The position numbers were made by a program, and so were the translations under genes. DNA of 64,000 nt, from assembly GCA_020638525.1 (NCBI GenBank), contig JACKIL010000006.1, positions 1 to 64,000 of the forward strand, given 5' to 3'. The notes beneath the pieces were generated by a model. That model ran no database searches. It saw only the letters and a program-made list of their open reading frames with translations, and was not told where the DNA came from. This document shows, one piece after another, positions 28,037 to 36,920 of this stretch. Within the stretch, counting starts at the first letter, position 1; each line of letters opens with the position of its first letter. The DNA is from Caulobacterales bacterium. Lineage in GTDB: Bacteria; Pseudomonadota; Alphaproteobacteria; Caulobacterales; Parvularculaceae.

Positions 28037-29551
28037 TTACGCGCCCTGCCGCTCGCGCGATCCGGGCGGCGGTTCGAGCATTGTTCGGAAGACCTCCGGC
28101 ACGGCTTCCGGCAGGTCTTCGGCGATGAGGCCGGGCCCCGCCGCCTGCCCGCAGGCGCCGTGCAGCCAGACCGCGATTCCGGCCGCTTCGAAGGCCGGCG
28201 TTCCCTGCGCCCTGAGGCCGGCGATGAACCCGGCGAGGACGTCGCCCGACCCGGCCGTCGCAAGGTCCGCCGGGGCGTTCCGGTTGATCGTCGCGCGCCC
28301 GTCCGGCGCGGCGACGACGGTGTCCGGTCCCTTGAAGACGATGACCGCGCCAGAGCGGGCCGCCGCCTGCCGCGCTGCTTCAAGTTTTCCGATAGATTCC
28401 ACTTTCAAGTCACTGAAAAGGCGTGTGAACTCCCCTTCATGCGGGGTCAGCACATCAATCGCTCTCAGGGCCCCGAATAGCCGCGCCGGATCGTACGAAA
28501 AGCTCGTGATCGCATCGGCGTCGAGCACGGCGCCGGCGCCCGAATTGAGAATGGCGAGCGCCTTTTCCGCAGTCGCCTCCCCGACGCCGGCGCCGGGGCC
28601 GATGAGCGCCGAGGTGAAACGCCGGTCGGCGAGGATCGCGCCGACCGCGCGCGCATCCGCCGCCTCGCGGAGCATGATCGCGGTCAGGTGGGCCGCGTTC
28701 TCAGCAGCCGCATCGGGCGGGGTCAGCACGGTGACGAGCCCCGCCCCGATCCGCAGCGCGCCGCGGGCCGCAAGGCGGGCCGCGCCGGTCTTCAGCCGGC
28801 CGCCCGAAAGGATCGCGGCGTGACCGCGCGTATATTTGTGCGCGGTCGAACCCGGTCGGCGGAAAGCATGCCCCCAGATCTCTGGCTGGTTCTCGAAAGT
28901 CTGCGGACGAATGGTCTCCACCACCGCGGGCGGAATGCCGATGTCGAAAATGTCGATGACGCCCGACAGTCCGCGGCCCGGAAAAAGGAGATGGCCGGGC
29001 TTCTTCAGGAAGAAGGTCGCAGTGCGCGCCGCGCGTATGGCGGCGCCCATGACGGCGCCCGTATCGGCGTTGATCCCGGAGGGAATGTCGACGGCGAGGA
29101 TTTGCGCGGGATGCGCGTTCGCCGCCTCGACGATCGACCGCGCCTCTCCTTCTAGCGGGCGCGCGAGCCCCGTGCCGAAGAGCGCGTCGACGATCAGGCC
29201 CGCGCCTTCAAGAACGCTTTCGCTCAGCGGTTCGATATAGCCTTTGTATCGCTCCGCCATGATTTTGGCGTCGCCCTTGAGCGCCGACTGCGCGCCGAGC
29301 AGGCCGACGCGCACGGGCCAACCCGCTTCCGCCAGATGGCGCGCCGCGACGAAACCGTCGCCGCCATTATTGCCGGGTCCGCAAAGGACGGCGACAGGGC
29401 GCTTTTCCCAACCGCGCCGGGCGAGTTCGGCGACGCTCGCGCCCGCCCGCTCCATCAGCGCCAGCGAGGCGACGCCGCCTTTGACCGCAAGCCGGTCGGC
29501 TTCATTCATTTCCGCTGCGCTGAGTACGATCGCCGCCGTCACCGTTGACAC
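28037..29551 (-). CDS. nnr: bifunctional NAD(P)H-hydrate epimerase / ADP-dependent dehydratase
   Basis: A 504-residue two-domain repair enzyme. The N-terminal YjeF-type epimerase domain (about 1-215) carries LCGPGNNGGDGFVAARHLAE. The C-terminal ribokinase-like dehydratase domain has VLDADAITSF, LTPHEGEF and the catalytic GSGDVLAGFIAGL near residue 440. Together they repair hydrated NADH and NADPH. It diverges from glnB with only 63 bases between start codons, so the two share a short promoter region. Length and fusion are as usual for bacteria. Confidence 0.93.
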   Translation of the reverse strand: MSTVTAAIVLSAAEMNEADRLAVKGGVASLALMERAGASVAELARRGWEKRPVAVLCGPGNNGGDGFVAARHLAEAGWPVRVGLLGAQSALKGDAKIMAERYKGYIEPLSESVLEGAGLIVDALFGTGLARPLEGEARSIVEAANAHPAQILAVDIPSGINADTGAVMGAAIRAARTATFFLKKPGHLLFPGRGLSGVIDIFDIGIPPAVVETIRPQTFENQPEIWGHAFRRPGSTAHKYTRGHAAILSGGRLKTGAARLAARGALRIGAGLVTVLTPPDAAAENAAHLTAIMLREAADARAVGAILADRRFTSALIGPGAGVGEATAEKALAILNSGAGAVLDADAITSFSYDPARLFGALRAIDVLTPHEGEFTRLFSDLKVESIGKLEAARQAAARSGAVIVFKGPDTVVAAPDGRATINRNAPADLATAGSGDVLAGFIAGLRAQGTPAFEAAGIAVWLHGACGQAAGPGLIAEDLPEAVPEVFRTMLEPPPGSRERQGA

Positions 29552-29574
29552 CTCTTGCCGGAAGCGCTGATGCT
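29545..29574 (+). promoter_or_regulatory. possible glnB promoter
   Basis: A perfect -35 TTGACA (29545-29550) overlaps the start of the divergent nnr gene. GATGCT, 18 bases further on (29569-29574), is a weak -10. The start codon of glnB follows about 40 bases later. No sigma-54 GG-N10-GC promoter was seen. Confidence 0.35.
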
Positions 29575-29614
29575 GAAGACTGCCGACGCATCAGGGGCCG
29601 CCGCGTTACACGCC

Positions 29615-29953
29615 ATGAAGAAAATCGAAGCTATCATCAAACCGTTCAAACTTGACGACGTTAAAGAGGCGCTGCACGAAATCGGTCTGCAAGGCATGAC
29701 CGTGATCGACGCTCGCGGCTTCGGGCGCCAGAAAGGGCATACGGAGCTTTATCGAGGCGCTGAATATGTCGTCGACTTCCTTCCCAAGGTGAAGGTCGAA
29801 CTCGTCGTCGCCGACAGGCAGCTCGACGCGGCGATCGAAGCGATCCGCAAAGCCGCGCATTCAGGCCGAATCGGCGACGGGAAAATCTTCGTCTACAACG
29901 TCGAAGACGCCGTTCGCATCCGCACCGGCGAAAGCGGCGAAGACGCGATCTAG
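29615..29953 (+). CDS. glnB: nitrogen regulatory protein PII
   Basis: A 112-residue PII signal protein (MKKIEAIIKPFKLDDVKEAL...). The uridylylated T-loop tyrosine is Tyr51 in TELYRGAEY, and the C-terminal ATP-binding segment GRIGDGKIFVYNVEDAVRIR is present. The length matches the family exactly when translation starts at ATG 29615; the frame is open further upstream but adds non-conserved residues. It senses 2-oxoglutarate, ATP and glutamine status and controls glutamine synthetase adenylylation. It is followed by glnA, the classical glnBA pair. Confidence 0.96.
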   Translation: MKKIEAIIKPFKLDDVKEALHEIGLQGMTVIDARGFGRQKGHTELYRGAEYVVDFLPKVKVELVVADRQLDAAIEAIRKAAHSGRIGDGKIFVYNVEDAVRIRTGESGEDAI

Positions 29954-30118
29954 CGCAATCCTTGTCAAAACCGGCCAGATGCTGCTCATCGCGGGGCGCG
30001 ATCGGCTCAAATCGAGCCAGTGCGACACATTTTCCGCTCGCGAGAATGTTGCGGCGCAAAAATTCTCTTGATTTCGCGGGCTCTCCATAAGCATTCTGCG
30101 CAGGCATGGATTTATAGA

Positions 30119-30141
30119 GCGGCCGGCTTTCGCCAGGCCGC
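30119..30141 (+). promoter_or_regulatory. hairpin in the glnB-glnA leader
   Basis: GCGGCCGGC and GCC-A-GGCCGC pair around the loop TTTC with one bulged A, ending about 30 bases before the glnA ATG and just upstream of its AAAGGAG site. There is no T-run, so it is unlikely to terminate. It may be an mRNA structure or processing site that lets glnA be expressed separately. The 219-base gap also holds GAGAAT/ATTCTC arms at 30042-30067. Confidence 0.4.
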
Positions 30142-30172
30142 CGTAAGCGACTACTGAAAGGAGCGCCCTACG

Positions 30173-31579
30173 ATGTCTGCCGACGCCGTCCTTAAACGCA
30201 TCAAAGACAAAGACATAAAATACGTTGATCTGCGTTTCACAGATCCGCGCGGCAAGTGGCAGCACGTCACGTTCGACCGCGGCCTCATCGACGAAGATTT
30301 CTTCGCCGAAGGCACGATGTTCGACGGCTCCTCGATCGCCGGCTGGAAAGCGATCAACGAGTCCGACATGATCCTCATGCCCGACGCTTCGACGGCGATT
30401 GAAGATCCGTTCTTCAGCCAGCCGACGCTGACGCTCATCTGCGACGTTCTCGAACCGTCGACGGGCCAGCCCTATTCGCGCGACCCGCGCACGACCGCGA
30501 AAGCGGCCGAAGCCTATCTCGCCGCCTCCGGCATTGGCGACACCTGCTATTTCGGTCCGGAAGCGGAGTTCTTCGTTTTCGACGACGTGCGCTGGTCCAC
30601 CGAGCAGCACAATATGGGCTACACGCTCGACTCGACCGAAGGCCCCTACAACTCCGCGACGCCTTATGAAGGCGGCAACCTCGCGCACCGTCCGGGCCCC
30701 AAAGGCGGCTACTTCCCGGTTCCGCCCGTCGACCAGGCGCAGGACATGCGTTCGGAGATGCTCACCATGCTCGCCGAAATGGGCGTGGAAGTTGAAAAGC
30801 ATCACCACGAAGTCGCCCCGTCGCAGCACGAACTCGGGATGAAATTCTCGACGCTGACGCGCATGGCCGACAGCATGCAGATGTACAAATACGTCATCCA
30901 GCAAGTCGCGGCTGCTTACGGCAAAACGGCGACGTTCATGCCGAAGCCGGTTTTCGGCGACAACGGCTCGGGCATGCACGTTCACCAGTCGATCTGGAAA
31001 TCGGGCAAGCCGCTCTTCGCGGGCGACCGTTACGCCGACCTCTCCGACACCTGCCTCTATTACATCGGCGGCATCATCAAGCACGCGCGCGCGATCAACG
31101 CTTTCGCGAACTCGACGACGAACAGCTACAAGCGTCTCGTCCCGGGTTACGAAGCGCCGGTGCTGCTCGCTTATTCGGCGCGCAACCGCTCGGCCTCGAT
31201 CCGTATTCCGTGGGTTTCCTCGCCGAAAGGCAAGCGCCTCGAAGCGCGCTTCCCGGACCCGGCCGGCAACCCCTATCTCACCTTCGCGGCGCTCCTCATG
31301 GCGGGCCTCGACGGCATCGAGAACAAGATCCATCCGGGCGACCCGATGGACAAAGACCTTTACGACCTGCCGCCGGCGGAACTGAAAGAAATCCCGACGG
31401 TGTGCGGCTCGCTGCGCGAAGCGCTTGAAGCGCTCGATGCAGACCGCGCCTTCCTGAAAAAAGGCAACGTCTTCAGCGACGACCAGATCGATTCCTATAT
31501 CGAACTCAAAGCGGCCGAATCGAAGCGTTTCGAAATCACGCCGCACCCGGTCGAATACGCGATGTATTATTCGAGTTAG
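30173..31579 (+). CDS. glnA: glutamine synthetase, type I
   Basis: A 468-residue GSI-beta enzyme making glutamine from glutamate, ammonia and ATP. Visible motifs are the N-terminal FDGSSIAGWKAINESDM, the metal-binding CYFGPEAEFFVF, the ATP site KPVFGDNGSGMHVHQSIWK, and the adenylylation Tyr in DKDLYDLPPAEL near residue 398. That tyrosine means activity is probably tuned by GlnE together with PII, encoded just upstream. Start is supported by AAAGGAG 9 bases before ATG. A strong terminator follows. Confidence 0.97.
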   Translation: MSADAVLKRIKDKDIKYVDLRFTDPRGKWQHVTFDRGLIDEDFFAEGTMFDGSSIAGWKAINESDMILMPDASTAIEDPFFSQPTLTLICDVLEPSTGQPYSRDPRTTAKAAEAYLAASGIGDTCYFGPEAEFFVFDDVRWSTEQHNMGYTLDSTEGPYNSATPYEGGNLAHRPGPKGGYFPVPPVDQAQDMRSEMLTMLAEMGVEVEKHHHEVAPSQHELGMKFSTLTRMADSMQMYKYVIQQVAAAYGKTATFMPKPVFGDNGSGMHVHQSIWKSGKPLFAGDRYADLSDTCLYYIGGIIKHARAINAFANSTTNSYKRLVPGYEAPVLLAYSARNRSASIRIPWVSSPKGKRLEARFPDPAGNPYLTFAALLMAGLDGIENKIHPGDPMDKDLYDLPPAELKEIPTVCGSLREALEALDADRAFLKKGNVFSDDQIDSYIELKAAESKRFEITPHPVEYAMYYSS

Positions 31580-31610
31580 TCTCCCCCAAAGAGAGTAGAT
31601 GCGTACGGAA

Positions 31611-31634
31611 GAGGCCGGGGTTCGCCCCGGCCTC
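31611..31634 (+). terminator. terminator of glnA
   Basis: GAGGCCGGGG and CCCCGGCCTC form a perfect 10-base stem around TTCG, followed by TTTCTT, about 30 bases after the glnA stop. It may also serve the converging gene at 31654. Confidence 0.93.
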
Positions 31635-31653
31635 TTTCTTGTTTGCGCGGAAC

Positions 31654-32502
31654 TCAGGCCCGCTCGGCGATCGCCCTCACCGCCGAGCCATCCAGCGGCG
31701 CACGGACCGCGGCGGCGAACTTCTCGTGATAGAGCGGGTGCTCGGTGCCCATCATCCTGTCCCACCACGTGAAATAGAGGCCGTAGTTCCAACCGGCCTG
31801 CGCGTGGTGAAGATCGTGATGGGTGACGCTCGTCATCCAGTCGAACAGCGGGCGCCCGTTGCGGTTCGAGGGGAACAGCTCGTAACCCGAATGCCCCATC
31901 GCATTGCGAATGATCATGTGCGCGAGAAAGAGGAAGATCGCGAGCTGCGAGACCGGCAGCACGAGAAGCGCGAGCGGCATGAACGCCGTATTCACGAACG
32001 CCTCGCCGACATCGAAGGAATAGGCCGTCCATGGCGACGGATTGTTCGACTTGTGGTGCAGCCGGTGAAAGCGGCGGAACAGCCGCGGATCGTGGATGAG
32101 GCGGTGCGTCCAGTAGAACCACGCGTCGTGAAGAACGATGAGCGCGCCGAGGGAGAAGGCGAAATACGCCCAGCCGAGCGCCGCGGGGTCGTCATAAGCC
32201 TTCATGATCCCCGCCTTCGAACCGAGCACCGTGAAGATCGCGCTGAAGGCGAAGATCGCGCTCGTGCGCAGAGAAGACCAAAACTCCCGCCGCATCTGGC
32301 TGGCGTCCGGTGAGGTAGGCCGGATCTTTCGTTCCTTCAGCCGGCGCGCCAGCAGAAGATTGACGATGAGGAAGACGCCGCCCGCCCCGATCAGATAGCG
32401 GGCGACCTCAAACGGCAGGATCCTGAAGAAGACGGAAGCGGCGTCGAGCGCGAGCGTGAGCGCGCCGATCGAGGAAAGAATGACGGCGAGGGGAACGGAC
32501 AT
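31654..32502 (-). CDS. sterol desaturase / fatty acid hydroxylase family membrane enzyme
   Basis: A 282-residue integral membrane protein with the di-iron histidine clusters of the family: HDAWFYWTHR, HRLHHKS and HHDLHHAQ. Four or so hydrophobic segments precede and separate them. Members oxidise C-H bonds of sterols, hopanoids, carotenoids or fatty acids; the substrate here is not evident. I placed the start at ATG 32502 (MSVPLAVILSS) because GGAG lies 8 bases before it. The open frame runs much further upstream, but with Arg/Ser-rich sequence overlapping the AraC gene. The regulator gene upstream is on the same strand and may control it. Confidence 0.85.
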   Translation of the reverse strand: MSVPLAVILSSIGALTLALDAASVFFRILPFEVARYLIGAGGVFLIVNLLLARRLKERKIRPTSPDASQMRREFWSSLRTSAIFAFSAIFTVLGSKAGIMKAYDDPAALGWAYFAFSLGALIVLHDAWFYWTHRLIHDPRLFRRFHRLHHKSNNPSPWTAYSFDVGEAFVNTAFMPLALLVLPVSQLAIFLFLAHMIIRNAMGHSGYELFPSNRNGRPLFDWMTSVTHHDLHHAQAGWNYGLYFTWWDRMMGTEHPLYHEKFAAAVRAPLDGSAVRAIAERA

Positions 32503-32620
32503 CGGAAAGCTCCAAGGGTTGGCGACGACGCCATCCATGCCGCGCGCGCCCTCGCCGCTCTCCGCGAAGTCTTGGAAAGACTGCGCTTTTTCGAATTCGA
32601 TCAGAGTTTTTCGGAAACGA

Positions 32621-33688
32621 TCAGCCGTCGACGCCCGCTGAACGCCGATACTCGGTCGGCGTTGCGCCCGTCGCTTCCTTGAAGGCGCGGTTGAAGGGCG
32701 CGATAGACCCGAACCCGACATCGAGCGCGATCTGCAGCACTTGCCGGCGCGCCTGCGCCGGGTCGGCGAGCGCCTTCTTCGCGTCTTCAATCCGATAGGA
32801 GTTGAGGAAGGCGGAGAAGTTTCGAAAGCCGAGTTCGCCATTTATGAGCCGGCGAAGCTGGTGTTCGGCGACGCCGACCTTGGCGGCGAGACCGGCGACC
32901 GAAAGCGCTTCCTCCCGATAGACGCCCTCGCCCATCAACCGCATCAGAGTCTCGTAGGCGGCGCGATCGGCAGGCGCGAGCGATGGCGCCGTCTCCTCCG
33001 GCGCGCTCAGCGGCGTGAGCGACGGCGCTTTCAGGACGTCGAAGCCGCCATTGATGAGCCACAGGCCGAGACCGAAAGTCAGGGCCGCAATGGCGCTCGC
33101 CTGCAGGAGCATCAGGCCGCGCGGATTGCCTTCGTCGAGCCCTGTCGATTCCGCATAGATGACGATGAGCCCCATGATCGCCACCGCAATCGCGAAGACG
33201 AAGCGGAAGCGCCGGCGCCCTTCCATCAGATCGTCATTGGCGAAACGGATCGCGGTGTAGATCGCGTGGCCGTAGCCGAAAACGAACGCCGCGCGCGATA
33301 ACCACAGGGCGCCGGACCAGAGCGGCGACGGCTCGCGCGGCAGAACGAAATTCGCAACGACGAGCGGCGCCGTCATCGCCAGAGGTATCAAAAGCGGCCA
33401 GCGCCAGCGAAAGCCGTCATCGAAAAGCGCGAGGGAGAACCACCAGAAGAAAACGGCCGCGCAAATCGACAGCACATGGAGCGGCGTGAAGAAAACGCCG
33501 AACGCAGCGATGATTTTCGGCGATGAAGCAAGCACATAGCAGGCGGCGCTGACGACGAACAGCGCGCCAAGGCCGGCGCGCCAGTTGAACGGCCTCAGCG
33601 AAAGCATGGCGCCGGAGAGCAACAGGGCGCCGCCGGCGTTAGCGCCGCGAATGAGCAACTCAATTATTTCCGCCCGGTCGATCATCAC
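32621..33688 (-). CDS. membrane-anchored AraC-family regulator
   Basis: A 355-residue protein. About six or seven hydrophobic segments fill the first 230 residues (e.g. GALFVVSAACYVLA, LSICAAVFFWWFSLALF), and a C-terminal AraC-type double helix-turn-helix follows (about 255-352: EALSVAGLAAKVGVAEHQLR, ILDVGFGSIAPFNRAFKEAT-like). Such proteins sense signals in or across the membrane and bind DNA from there. The next gene downstream, 118 bases on, is the desaturase-family enzyme, the simplest candidate target. Confidence 0.88.
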   Translation of the reverse strand: MMIDRAEIIELLIRGANAGGALLLSGAMLSLRPFNWRAGLGALFVVSAACYVLASSPKIIAAFGVFFTPLHVLSICAAVFFWWFSLALFDDGFRWRWPLLIPLAMTAPLVVANFVLPREPSPLWSGALWLSRAAFVFGYGHAIYTAIRFANDDLMEGRRRFRFVFAIAVAIMGLIVIYAESTGLDEGNPRGLMLLQASAIAALTFGLGLWLINGGFDVLKAPSLTPLSAPEETAPSLAPADRAAYETLMRLMGEGVYREEALSVAGLAAKVGVAEHQLRRLINGELGFRNFSAFLNSYRIEDAKKALADPAQARRQVLQIALDVGFGSIAPFNRAFKEATGATPTEYRRSAGVDG

Positions 33689-33732
33689 GCGGCGAAGGTC
33701 ATCGGCGTTGAGAGAAGTGTCAACGACTGTCG

Positions 33733-34926
33733 CTAATTGGCTGGAGCCGCGTCCGCTACGCTCGTCGCAAGCGACTTGAGGGCTTTCTTCGCCGCCACAT
33801 CCCCGCCCATGCTGTCCCCAGCATTCGCAGCCACCAGAACGCCGTTTCCTGTCTCACTGAAGAGCGCGACAAGCGCCATCCAATTCCCATCGGAGCCGGA
33901 ATGCACAACCGCCGGCCCTTGCAGGCCCATTACAGTCGGCGATGCGCCCCAACCAAGCGCGGCGCGCGTTTCGCCCTGTGGCGCGTGGAGGAATCTGTAG
34001 TTTTCCTCTTTTAGAAGACGCCCGTCGCCATGCTCGCCGCGCAGTTGGTCGATACAGAATTTCGACCAGTCAGCCATCGTCATGCGCATGCCGCCGGCCG
34101 GAGCAAACATTCTGGGGTTTGCATCAGTCGTCTTTTCGGCGATGCGCCCATCGACGTGGCCGGAAGGTTCGCCCTCCCCGCCGAACTGTTCGAAGCTGAC
34201 GGAGCTGATGCCGAGTGGGTGATAGACTTCAGCAATAATAAGATCTTCAAACGGTTCGCCGGTCGCCCGTTCCGCCGCAGCTGCAGCCAACAAATAGCCT
34301 GTATTGGAGTAGGAACTCTCGCCTCGCACGGGCCCGACCGGATCATCGCGCAACGCTGCATCCAAATATCGGAGCCGCTGCTCTGTTGTCGATGCAGCAT
34401 CCTCATAAAAACTATTGAAAAGGTTCATGTCTTCATGATTTTCGGGTAGCCCTGCGCGGTGCGATAATAATTCCGGCAATGTCACGTCGCGGTAGACTTG
34501 CTGCATGTCGTCGGAGAATTGCGGCAGCAGCTCTACAAGCGGAGCGTCCCAGGACAGAACGCCTTTCTCGACCAAGCGCGCAATCAGCGTCGCCGTTATC
34601 GCCTTTCCATTCGATCCGAGGTGCCAGCGGTCGCCAACTCGCACCTGTTCGTCACGACCGAGCCTGCGCGCTCCCGCAATCATTTCGTGTTCTGCACGAA
34701 AATCCCGGATGACGATCGCCGCCATGCCTGGCGTCATCGTATCAGCCATCGCCTCAATAAGAGTCGGGGATGGCGAGGGCTTCGCCGCGCGAGCAAATAC
34801 TGGTGAGAAAATGCTGGAAGAGAGCGCGCCAGCCATCCCCCCAAGAACGGCGCGTCTGTTCGACACAGAAAATTGACTGCGCGCGGTCATCTCACTTTGT
34901 TCTCGGATCACCCGACCTGCTCCCAT
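33733..34926 (-). CDS. serine hydrolase, beta-lactamase / D-aminopeptidase family
   Basis: A 397-residue class C beta-lactamase-like hydrolase (family S12). Catalytic Ser and Lys are in HLGSNGKA, the YxN element is in SYSNTGYLLA, and the late HxG is in VVHSGSDGNW. A Tat-like export signal (SNRRAVLGGMAGALSSS) lies at about 22-38, so it is probably periplasmic. ATG 34926 has a strong AGGAAGAGG 6 bases upstream; an in-frame ATG at 34890 would shorten the leader. Family members are esterases, peptidases and beta-lactamases, so the substrate is open. The single Ser-Asn-Gly-Lys motif is compatible with activity. Confidence 0.87.
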   Translation of the reverse strand: MGAGRVIREQSEMTARSQFSVSNRRAVLGGMAGALSSSIFSPVFARAAKPSPSPTLIEAMADTMTPGMAAIVIRDFRAEHEMIAGARRLGRDEQVRVGDRWHLGSNGKAITATLIARLVEKGVLSWDAPLVELLPQFSDDMQQVYRDVTLPELLSHRAGLPENHEDMNLFNSFYEDAASTTEQRLRYLDAALRDDPVGPVRGESSYSNTGYLLAAAAAERATGEPFEDLIIAEVYHPLGISSVSFEQFGGEGEPSGHVDGRIAEKTTDANPRMFAPAGGMRMTMADWSKFCIDQLRGEHGDGRLLKEENYRFLHAPQGETRAALGWGASPTVMGLQGPAVVHSGSDGNWMALVALFSETGNGVLVAANAGDSMGGDVAAKKALKSLATSVADAAPAN

Positions 34927-35330
34927 GAAGCCTCTTCCTCGTACTTACACCGGTGAACGAGGATACGCACTTTTCGATTCGCCTTAGCGTTCCAAATTCG
35001 CGACCAGCGGTCCGGTTTCGATTCGCCGGACAGAACCCTGCACGCGCGTCCTGCGCCGCAATCGCAACTACAAGACGCGAATCACGTCGCGATTTTGATT
35101 CGATTTTTTCCACAATGATTCTTCCACAGAATCTGTTGAAAAGTTCGTGCGCGAATCGTGTCTGTGATGACACACCTAAACGAATTTCAATCCGTATCCG
35201 GACTTGCCTTCGCAGCGACCTTAAGAATTGGTATGATTGTTTTGCTGGAAGAACGGTTCGTGATTCGCGCTCAGTCGGCGCCCCGTTTCCCACAGCGCAT
35301 CTGTAATCAGTGACAATACTGGGGGTTTCA
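34927..35330. other. divergent intergenic region
   Basis: 404 bases between the serine hydrolase and the sorted surface protein. It is less GC-rich than its surroundings and contains GTGTC-N6-GACAC at 35158-35173 as a possible operator. Short apparent reading frames here have neither ribosome sites nor family motifs. Confidence 0.35.
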
Positions 35331-35969
35331 ATGAAGAAGTTTCTCGTTGCATGCGTCGCCGGAACGCTTGCCAGCGCAGGAGGATTTGTCGGCGCCGCGA
35401 ATGCGGCTTTCGTCAATTTCGTTGCGGAAGCGGCCGGCAATGAACGCGGCGTGGCTGATGGGACGACGATCGTCATGGACGGTCTTGCGGTCACCTTCCA
35501 CGCCGGTCCTGGCGGTTCCGACTACGCCTATTTCGACGATCTGTTCGAAGGCCGCCCCGCAGGTCTCGGCGTCTGCCAGAAGCTTGAAGGCGCGCCGCCT
35601 TCCGAATGCGACGACACGACGGACGACAATATTCGCGCCGGCGAATCCGTGACGCTGACCTTCGACGGCCCACTCAATCTCAGCGGCTTTTCATTCAGCG
35701 GCGAAGAACATTACGATCTGAACTCGAGCAGTGAAACGCTGCTCCTCAACGGCGTCGAGTTCACTTTCGCCGATGTCGCCAATCTGACCGCCGCCGTCGC
35801 GGCCGTCGTCACCGGCATTTCGAGCATTGAGTTCGCCTATGGCGGCTCGAACGCCGCCCAGTTCTACGTCAACTGGTTTACCGCGGAGATACCCCTGCCC
35901 GCAGCTGCCCCCCTCCTGCTAGCGGGCATTGCCGGCCTCAGCTTCGCGTCGCGTCGCCGCAAGGCTTAA
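35331..35969 (+). CDS. exported protein with VPLPA-type C-terminal sorting signal
   Basis: A 212-residue protein with signal peptide (MKKFLVACVAGTLASAGGFV...NAA), a beta-rich body without a known catalytic motif, and a C-terminal tripartite signal: IPLPAAAPLLLAG, a hydrophobic helix, and the basic tail RRRKA. This is the VPLPA variant of the PEP-CTERM signal, recognised by exosortase in alphaproteobacteria. It implies processing and surface or polysaccharide-associated export. No exosortase lies in this window. The start at 35331 is preferred over an in-frame upstream ATG because it opens the signal peptide. A perfect hairpin follows. Confidence 0.85.
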   Translation: MKKFLVACVAGTLASAGGFVGAANAAFVNFVAEAAGNERGVADGTTIVMDGLAVTFHAGPGGSDYAYFDDLFEGRPAGLGVCQKLEGAPPSECDDTTDDNIRAGESVTLTFDGPLNLSGFSFSGEEHYDLNSSSETLLLNGVEFTFADVANLTAAVAAVVTGISSIEFAYGGSNAAQFYVNWFTAEIPLPAAAPLLLAGIAGLSFASRRRKA

Positions 35970-35990
35970 CTGGAATACTGAGGTCTAAAG

Positions 35991-36022
35991 AACGGCCGCC
36001 CGCGCCCCACGGGCGGCCGTTT
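35991..36022 (+). terminator. terminator of the VPLPA-CTERM gene
   Basis: AACGGCCGCCCG and CGGGCGGCCGTT form a perfect 12-base stem with a 7-base loop, followed by T, about 20 bases after the stop codon. The T-run is short but the stem is strong. Confidence 0.8.
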
Positions 36023-36180
36023 GCTATGAGAGCTGATGAATTAGCGCCCGCGAGCGCGTTCGCGGCTTTCACTTCGCCAAAGGTGAGCGCTTCGTCATTG
36101 TCGCGCTCATGCAAAAGCCGCCCCTCATCATCAGAGGATGATCGTTTGGCGGAAAAATCACGCCCTCCAAGCGAAACTCG

Positions 36181-36738
36181 CTACTGCCTGAATACAGGGC
36201 GTCCGATCAGGAAACTTTCCTGGTCATAAGCAGTAAGAAGAAGACTGCGGACTTTCCGTGCAAATTCCGTGGATTCTTCCAACTCGGTGGTTCCGCAAAC
36301 TAAAAAACCCACTGTATCGAATGAAAGGCAACAGCGTAGCGCATCAAATATAGCCTCCACGTGAGTCGCGGCCGGCGCTATCGAATATGTTACAGACTTT
36401 CTGAATACTGAAGCGGTCACGCCTAGTGGCAAGTTCGAGCAGATATCTAATGGTCGAGCGTATACATCCTCAACAACAAATAAAGCGCTCGGACAGGAAC
36501 TCAGTTCGCTGCTGTAAAAATTCATAAGCCATTCTTTTGATTCTGAAGATTTGCAGAGACCACCGATGTCAAACTGACGGAGACGAGCTGACGACGTCCC
36601 CACCGGCGCGACAGCTGAATATCTCCATTCAGGAACGCAGCTGAAAATGAACTGAGTTAAACCGTCTCTCTTTCCCACGATAGATTGAACGCGCTCATAC
36701 GCAGAATCAGCCAGGGAAATTTCCGTCAACTGTTTCAT
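36181..36738 (-). CDS. hypothetical protein, unrecognised
   Basis: A 185-residue soluble-looking protein (MKQLTEISLADSAYERVQSI...) with five or more cysteines, including the pairs LRCCLSFD and FLVCG, and no motif that I recognise. The coding strand is visibly less GC-rich than neighbouring genes, which suggests recent acquisition. GAGAGAG lies about 10 bases upstream of the ATG. The mix of short hydrophobic strands and a late helix (ARKVRSLLLTAYDQESF) is reminiscent of PAS- or autoinducer-binding-like domains, but this is only an impression. It stands alone between a terminator and an oxidoreductase gene. Confidence 0.65.
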   Translation of the reverse strand: MKQLTEISLADSAYERVQSIVGKRDGLTQFIFSCVPEWRYSAVAPVGTSSARLRQFDIGGLCKSSESKEWLMNFYSSELSSCPSALFVVEDVYARPLDICSNLPLGVTASVFRKSVTYSIAPAATHVEAIFDALRCCLSFDTVGFLVCGTTELEESTEFARKVRSLLLTAYDQESFLIGRPVFRQ

Positions 36739-36920
36739 GACAATAACTCTCTCACGAGCACATTCCAGAAGCTGCGCTATATGATCTTTAGTTTACAATA
36801 AACTGGCGGAGTGTTTGGTGTCGCGAACTTCGGCTCCACCGTTCCTTCTGGATACCATCACAAGCTGCAATCGCCACCTCTAGACGTATAGTGGGTTTGG
36901 GTCCTTCAGGATGGTTGAGA

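Noticed and set aside
29545..29573. possible sigma-54 promoter before glnB
   Set aside because: The GG and GC elements do not have the required spacing; only a sigma-70 -35 box is convincing.
29861..32122. 753-codon open frame on the minus strand
   Set aside because: It is antisense to glnA and runs across the terminator and other genes; composition is typical of a shadow frame.
31654..32841. longer start for the desaturase-family gene
   Set aside because: The upstream part is Arg/Ser-rich, overlaps the AraC regulator's coding end and lacks hydrophobic or conserved sequence.
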